A DNA stretch of 64,000 bases from assembly GCA_002917075.1 (NCBI GenBank), contig NTMA01000100.1:62001-126000 (forward strand), in the 5' to 3' direction. The notes beneath the pieces are model-generated. The model saw only the letters and a program-made list of their open reading frames with translations, was not told where the DNA came from and did no database searches. Below are positions 58,701 through 64,000 of the stretch, piece after piece (position 1 is the first letter of the stretch; the number at the start of each line of letters is the position of its first letter). This DNA is from Hawksworthiomyces lignivorus. Its lineage: Eukaryota; Ascomycota; Sordariomycetes; Ophiostomatales; Ophiostomataceae. The translations under genes and the position numbers were made by a program.

Positions 58701-60133
58701 TTAATCAATGCTACAACGAGACCATCCATCATCACTGACAACTCCTGACAGCAGCTGCCATGTCAGAGCCTGTTCCTCGGTTGCCCACGATCGAGATCTT
58801 TCTTCCGCTACTTCCATCCCGTTCCTCAATGCAAGACGGCTGAGTTTGACCACCAAATAGTATACTCGCGGTAGGTAGCCTGCAAGCCCTCCATTCTCCC
58901 TATAACAATTGCAGCAGCAGCTTGTATTATTACTATCCTCACCTTTGAGAAAACGGAGGAGAGCATCGGCTCTATTTAGGTAGCTCAAGATAGTATCCTC
59001 CTCAAGAGACGCCGCATCGTCTGACTGAATTATAAAGTCTTCTATATCATGCAGAATCCCACCCGCACAACTTCGCATGGCATCAGCGTGGCTCTCGCTG
59101 TTTTTGGTCTTGTTGTGCGCCTCCTGGCAGACAGGACAATAACACTGGAAGCCGTACTGGTAGAGGCTGCGCTGTCGAGCGGCCGTGTCCTGCAACAAAT
59201 TAATGTAGCTGATGAAAAGCTCCTCGCCAGGCGCAATATCCCGCGTAGCCCACACGATGTGGTGGCCTAGAACGCGCTCTTGTTCTTTCTCCTGCTTCTC
59301 ATTATGCTCTCCAGACGATTCATCAGCTGGCACCCAGAGATGAGCCACGTTCGGCCGACAGGAGTGGTTGATGCGAGCCATACTGGGAAACATGCCCCAG
59401 CGGACAACCTCAGTTCCCGTTCGGCCGCCGGTGGTATTCGCAGGTATCAGAGCGTAGGCGTTGCTCCGAAATATATAAAACAGCCGACCAGTCTCAGGTT
59501 CGCTTGGAAATCGATGCTCGTAGCTGGCTAAGTATACGGCCTTGTCGGCAAGGGATAGATTGTCAAAGCACTCTCGGATGAGCGACAAGGTGTCGACAAA
59601 CCAGCCGTCACTTTGGGTGGATGTAGTGCTATTTGGGATCGAGGAGGACGAGGAAGACGTGGATGAAGGCAACGAAGAGGACGTGGCCTCGCGCTCTGGC
59701 GGAACAATGGCAAATTGTGGTGCCTCAACGAGAATACGTGCGTATCTGGGAATTCGGCGTATAGCAAATAGGCCAAGGCCCTTGCGTGGTGAGGGGCGGA
59801 CTTCCCACAGCAATGGCGGGAGTGTCGAAGAGCACAATGCTAGAGAATATGAGGCTTCTTCGTCTATTTCGGCTTCTGATTCTGATTCATCGGCATCGTC
59901 TCTGCTGTTCCCGTTGCTATTGGAAAAGAGGAAGCCGAACAAACTCGGCAACTCGTATGAGGAGGAGCCGCTCAGTCAGAGGTAGTGGAAAGGAGAAACA
60001 AAGCATAGGCTTCATACCGATGAAACGACTGCGGCTGCACTGGTGGACAAGCAACAATTTGGCTGCTCAGCACCAGCGCCACCATAGCAGCCATAACGGT
60101 GGCCACGATGGCCATTCCGTAGCTTAATAGCAT
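58701..60133 (-). CDS. SET-domain protein with a predicted N-terminal hydrophobic leader
   Basis: Two exons, 60133-60018 and 59916-58701, with a 101-nt intron (GTATGA donor, CTGAC branch, CAATAG acceptor); 443 aa. The large exon has no usable ATG before residue about 210, so an upstream exon is required. The one found supplies MLLSYGMAIVATVMAAMVAL, a hydrophobic leader or anchor. SET motifs are GLGLFAIRR (85-93), RINHSCRPN (219-227) and GEELFISY (268-275), with a Cys-rich post-SET QCYCPVC (from 295). A Ser/Thr-rich insert (about 115-140) and an acidic segment interrupt the SET domain. The C-terminus is helical with a Cys cluster (SCCCNCY). SET enzymes methylate protein lysines; fungal relatives of this split SMYD-like type have mostly unknown substrates. 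Another in-frame ATG at 60286 would extend the N-terminus by 51 residues. It is divergent from the ABCF gene. Confidence 0.82.
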
Positions 60134-61091
60134 GTTCGACAGCACAGAGAGGTATGAGTAGATGCACTCGAAATAACAGATTGTTTTCACTTGAAAACGA
60201 AAAATTGGAAAGAAAGACAAAGACTCGCCCACATATTGCAAAGAAAAGCCTTTTCGCTGTTTCGTTTCGTAATACGGGTTTGACATTGTATTAGGCTGAG
60301 ACTTGGTGAAGCCTTAAGTTGTATGCTACTTTATAGGCAGCTTAATTTCTTACGCCCTTTATGTGGCTGAATTGATGGTAAAAGAAGTCGCCAATGCCAA
60401 ATAAAAGCCAAGATAAGCATACTTTTGTACCATTGATTGATCATCATAGATCGAACTGGAGTGATTTTGGGATCAAACCTATGCATCTTGGCCGCCTTGC
60501 GGTGTGCTTCTGTCTGTAATGCCCACAAGCAAGAAGAAAAAGAAAAAAATTGGCAATAAAAATCAAGACCAGAAATCTCGGCCTAACTTTTAGCTCATCG
60601 TCTTTGACAGAGTTTCTCCTTTCGCTCTGTTAAACCATATTATATGATTTGCTTGGTCTGTCGACCAGGATTTATAAGACGGTAGGGCAGCTGGTTTTGG
60701 CTTGGCCGGTGAGTCAGGACGGCCTTGGCTGCCAAGTGGCTGGTGGTAACGCCATTTCTCAAAAAAAAACAAAAAAAAAAAAAGTTCTTTTCGTCTATGT
60801 ATAGATCCTTCTTCGACGAAAACGACTGTATTCAAATTGGCTGAGCCCTTCCCCGCACACTGATGTCGTCATTTGCGAGACGTAGATGTAAGCTGTTCAC
60901 GAGGATAAGAAGAAAAAGGCTGTGATAATCATAAACCTATTAAAATTGATGTTGTGAGCACGTATTTTGTTTAGAGCTTGAGTTACCATCAAGAAAAGAA
61001 GAAAATAATTCGCAAAACTAGAGCCTCTTATTCCTTGGATTCAATATCAGTCCTATCTAATTACCACACGCAAGATACAGAACTGATCGCA
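60134..61091. other. Divergent promoter region, SET protein / ABCF ATPase
   Basis: About 1 kb, AT-rich, with an interrupted A-rich tract at about 60760-60784. The left 150 bp could be coding if the SET gene starts at its more distal ATG (60286). No other gene is seen. Confidence 0.5.
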
Positions 61092-63645
61092 ATGGCGTCT
61101 TTGACTTCAGATTCTGTGGCTTCCATTCTCGTCTCTTGCAAGCAGACTCGTTTCCAGATTGAAAATCCAAACTACCGTGAAGTATCTCACCCAGAGAAAA
61201 GAAAGGAGTAAGAAGAGGAACAAGATGTAGCTAACACCAAATTGTGTCCCTGCAAGTAGTTGGATATTGAAGGCCTAAATATTTCTGTGACTGCGGGTAG
61301 CTCTTCTGGAGCGTCGGCATCACCATCTGGCAGGGGAAAAGGAAAGGCGGCTGCTCGTAGTGGTGGCTTGGAGATATTATCGGATGCCACGCTGCGTCTC
61401 AAAGCCGGCCAACGGTATGCTCTCCTTGGGCGGAATGGAACTGGCAAATCAAGTACGTGCTGCACGATCGCCTCGGGGTGGTGAGCTGAAGTAGGATGGA
61501 AAGAGACAAGCATTACTGACCGCCAGCTCTCCTACGCGCCATCGCGGAAAAGCTGATACCAGGCATCCCCGAGGAAGCACGCATCTCTCTCTTGCAGCAG
61601 ACCAATGACAACAGCGACGAAGATGCTAACAGCAAAGCCAATCGTCGCACTGTTTTGGAAGAGGTTGTTGAGCGAGCAACAGCCAAGGACGAACTGGAGC
61701 AAGAGATAAACTGTGAGCAGAAGCGAAGATGGCTGGATCGGCTAGACACAGCTGATATCTAGAGCTAATATATGAAGCTCTCTCCGAGGGCCTAGATGCC
61801 ACCGGCCTGGACGAGTTCGCTGCCCTTCGGGCCCTGCGTAGGCTTCGTCACGACCGCCTGCAGAAGCGTCTCTTCGTCCTCGACAAAAACGCCCGCTTGC
61901 GGAGTGGCGCCCGCGGGATGCAGGCACGAAAAGCTCTGACAGCTCTGGAAAAGACCGTAGCGGAAGCAACGGCACAGCTGGAGCAAGATGCACAGGCCAT
62001 CACGGCCGAGACGCTCCAGGCCGAGACGCAGGAGGCCGCCGATCTGCTCGCAGAGCTGCAGATCCAAGCTGAGCCGGCGCGCTTTGCCAACACAGAAGCG
62101 CTAGCCAAGAGCATCTTGGCAGGGCTGGGCTTCAGCGACGCGATGATCGCCACGCAGCCGGTCGGAGACCTCTCGGGGGGGTGGCGGATGCGCACAGCCT
62201 TGGCAGCAGCCCTGCTGACAGAAGCCGACATACTTCTCCTAGACGAACCGACGAACTTTCTGGACATGCTGGGAATCGTGTGGCTGCAGCGGTTTCTACA
62301 ACAGTATGCGGCGCGCGCAGCCGCCGATGATTCGGCCGGTGGCGGAGGTGGGAACGGCGCGGCCGGGACGCCCACGCTCGTCCTCGTCTCACACGACCGC
62401 GATTTTGTCAGCACATGTACAGACCATCTCGTCCTTCTTCAGGACAAGGGCCTCACCTACTACCACGGTGACCTGGCGTCGTACGAGGCCGCTCAAGCGG
62501 AATCGCGTGCGCACCTCCACAAGCTCAAGGAAGCGCAGGACCGCCAGCGCACCCACCTCCAGGAGACTATCGCCCGCAATCTGCGCGAGGGTCGCAAGAA
62601 CAATGACGACACGCGCGTGCGCCAGGCAAAGATGCGGCAGAAAAAGCTGGATGATCGCTGGGGGCTAGAGGCGAACGCCAAGGGCCACCGTTTCAAACTT
62701 AACCGCGATATGGCCGGCTTTCACCTAACAAAGCGGGCGGAGATCGAGATCCCACCCGAAGCCCGGCCCATCCACATTGTTCTGCCTTGTCCGCCAGATC
62801 TTCGATTTCCAGGAGCTTTGATAAGTTTCGACGGAGTCAGTTTTAGATACAGTAAAAGCAATACTGCTCCCTTGACGCTAGATACAGTAAATCTCAGCGT
62901 CAATATGGGTGATCGCATTGGAATCGTTGGCCTCAACGGGGCCGGCAAATCCACGCTGATTCGCCTGCTCGTCGATGACGACAAACAGCAAACTCGTCTT
63001 CAACCTATTCGTGGCACGGTGACGAGGCATCCACGTCTGCGTCTAGCATACTATGCTCAGGACGCAATAGATACGATTCGTGCTCTAGACAAAAAAGAAA
63101 ATGACGGTTCATCTCCTCCTTTGACTGCTCTCAGCCTGCTGACACGCGACGTCGCTGGCCAGTTATCTGAAGGCGATCTTCGTGCGTTGCTAGGCGAGCT
63201 GGGTCTTCCTGGCCGCTTGGCCTCGGATACACCTCTTCGACGCCTGTCTGGAGGCCAACTAGTGCGTTGTGCTCTAGCTCGCTTGCTATGGCAGAGGCCG
63301 CAGTGTCTTGTCCTTGATGAAGTGACAACACACTTGGACTACGAAACCAGCACAGCTCTTCGCTCCGCACTGCGTATATGGCCGGGGGCCGTGGTACTAG
63401 TATCACACGACCGATGGTTCATGCGAGGCGCCATTGAGGGTGAGATAGATGAGGCAAATGGCAACAGCGACAATGATGGGTCCGAAAGCGATTCAGGTGG
63501 CGAAGCTGGCTCGAGGGGAAGTGGTCCTAGTGGCCGGCGGTTGGTATATCGTCTGCGTACAGGCAAGTTGACGAAGCTAGAAGGAGGCGTGCAAGAGTTT
63601 GAGGACCAATTAGAAAAACGTGTCCAGAAGTTGCTGTCACTATAA
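61092..63645 (+). CDS. ABCF-type twin-ATPase protein (non-membrane ABC family)
   Basis: Four exons, 61092-61181, 61260-61452, 61527-61712 and 61778-63645; introns 78, 74 and 65 nt; 778 aa. Two ABC cassettes and no membrane segments place it in ABCF, ribosome-associated ATPases such as Arb1 and Gcn20. Cassette 1: Walker A GRNGTGKST (87-95), signature LSGGWRMR (288-295), Walker B LLLDEPTNFLD (309-319), H-loop VSHDRDF. Between cassettes lies a charged helical linker with RQAKMRQKKLDDRWG, the family's inter-domain arm. Cassette 2: GLNGAGKST (541-549), LSGGQLVR (646-653), LVLDEVTTHLD (667-677) and VSHDRWF. Usual ABCF text is DEPTNHLD in both, so both cassettes are altered. The short N-terminus (about 30 residues before cassette 1) excludes a Gcn20-like N-domain. 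Intron 3 uses the acceptor at 61777; three nearer AGs would each bring an in-frame stop. It may be a fungal ABCF2-like protein, but the subfamily is not certain. Confidence 0.88.
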
Positions 63646-63745
63646 GGCATCACAATTGAAATAAAAATAAAATAAAATCTAAGAAGCTATAAATGTTATT
63701 CTATGAGCTGTTCAGACGAGTCCAAATAAGAGAGACAACAAAGAC
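63646..63745. other. Short convergent spacer
   Basis: Only 100 bp separate the ABCF stop and the stop of the right-edge gene, so their 3' untranslated regions probably overlap as antisense transcripts. AATAAA-like signals occur near 63658-63675 on the + strand. Confidence 0.5.
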
Positions 63746-64000
63746 TCAAGCATCAACAATAATTCGAAGCACAGGACTAGCTGCCATACGGACTCTCATC
63801 CATCCGCCCTCAGGTATCTCGACGATGGTTCCGTCGATACATCTGTGAGGTCAGATACGCCATCCAAATCGAGAGAAGGGGTGGAAGGGCACTTACACTT
63901 TTCTCCAGCGTGAGTCTTTCTCCAATATGCTGACATCCAGCTCATCGATAGCATGATACCCAACGCTCTCTTCTTGGCTTTCTTCACCATCCGTGCCTGG
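63746..64000 (-). CDS. 3' end of an unidentified gene (partial, cut by window edge)
   Basis: Two visible exons, 64000-63897 and 63842-63746, joined across a 54-nt intron (GTAAGT donor, CTGACCTCACAG acceptor); the join keeps frame. The visible C-terminal 66 residues read as an acidic stretch (GTDGEESQEESVGYHAIDE), then LDVSILEKDSRWRKV, and end IDGTIVEIPEGGWMRVRMAA with a final Ile/Val-rich strand. The alternation suggests a small beta domain. I do not recognise the family. The frame without the intron also looks open on another phase for 64 codons, but its residues are less protein-like and the splice signals are strong. Confidence 0.6.

Overview
The window is nuclear DNA of a filamentous ascomycete. 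Genes are single transcription units on both strands. They carry short introns (about 54-122 nt) with GTANGT-type donors and RCTAAC/RCTGAC branch points. Exons are GC-rich and spacers AT-richer. The protein families (CreA/CRE1, Glo3, Tim21, Rad55, Trm1, HPPK-DHPS) are fungal. The CreA N-terminus and zinc-finger region look Sordariomycete, perhaps Hypocreales; that placement is from memory, not from a search. I saw no rRNA, tRNA, CRISPR array or intact transposon.

Layout: 1-108 (-) is the 5' end of a membrane-anchored protein cut by the edge. 1003-3237 (+) is TRM1. 3512-5387 (-) is a CAX-type cation/proton exchanger. 6880-8706 (-) is a fused HPPK-DHPS folate enzyme. 10032-11370 (+) is a nitronate monooxygenase. 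12249-14044 (-) is the Glo3 ArfGAP. 14752-15663 (+) is TIM21 with an overlapping uORF. 16055-17534 (-) is a BTB-bromodomain protein. 20555-21223 (+) is an unrecognised protein. 22813-23696 (-) is a GPI-anchored Cys-rich wall protein. 27570-29385 (-) is a RAD55-like RecA paralog. 45907-47370 (+) is the carbon catabolite repressor creA/cre1. 58701-60133 (-) is a SET-domain protein. 61092-63645 (+) is an ABCF-type ATPase. 63746-64000 (-) is the 3' end of an unidentified gene. All intron-containing models were built by hand; every joined reading frame is open and a multiple of three.

The left 30 kb and the last 6 kb are ordinary gene-dense housekeeping DNA with no pathway cluster. The unusual part is the centre. 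creA sits between two apparent gene deserts, about 16.5 kb upstream and 11.3 kb downstream. These deserts hold most copies of a dispersed 9-mer, TACTCCGTA/TACGGAGTA. I count 12 exact copies against about 0.5 expected, twice arranged as 7-bp tandem overlaps and never in an exon. They also hold two long poly-A tracts, a perfect 18-bp palindrome and a pyrimidine-rich region in front of creA with candidate CreA-binding boxes.

I did not find a convincing new multi-gene system. The best leads are the dispersed motif and the deserts around creA, the BTB-bromodomain protein with a Trp in place of the acetyl-lysine-reading Asn, the CAX exchanger with altered GNxxE motifs, the TIM21 uORF, and the ABCF protein with altered Walker B/D-loop motifs.
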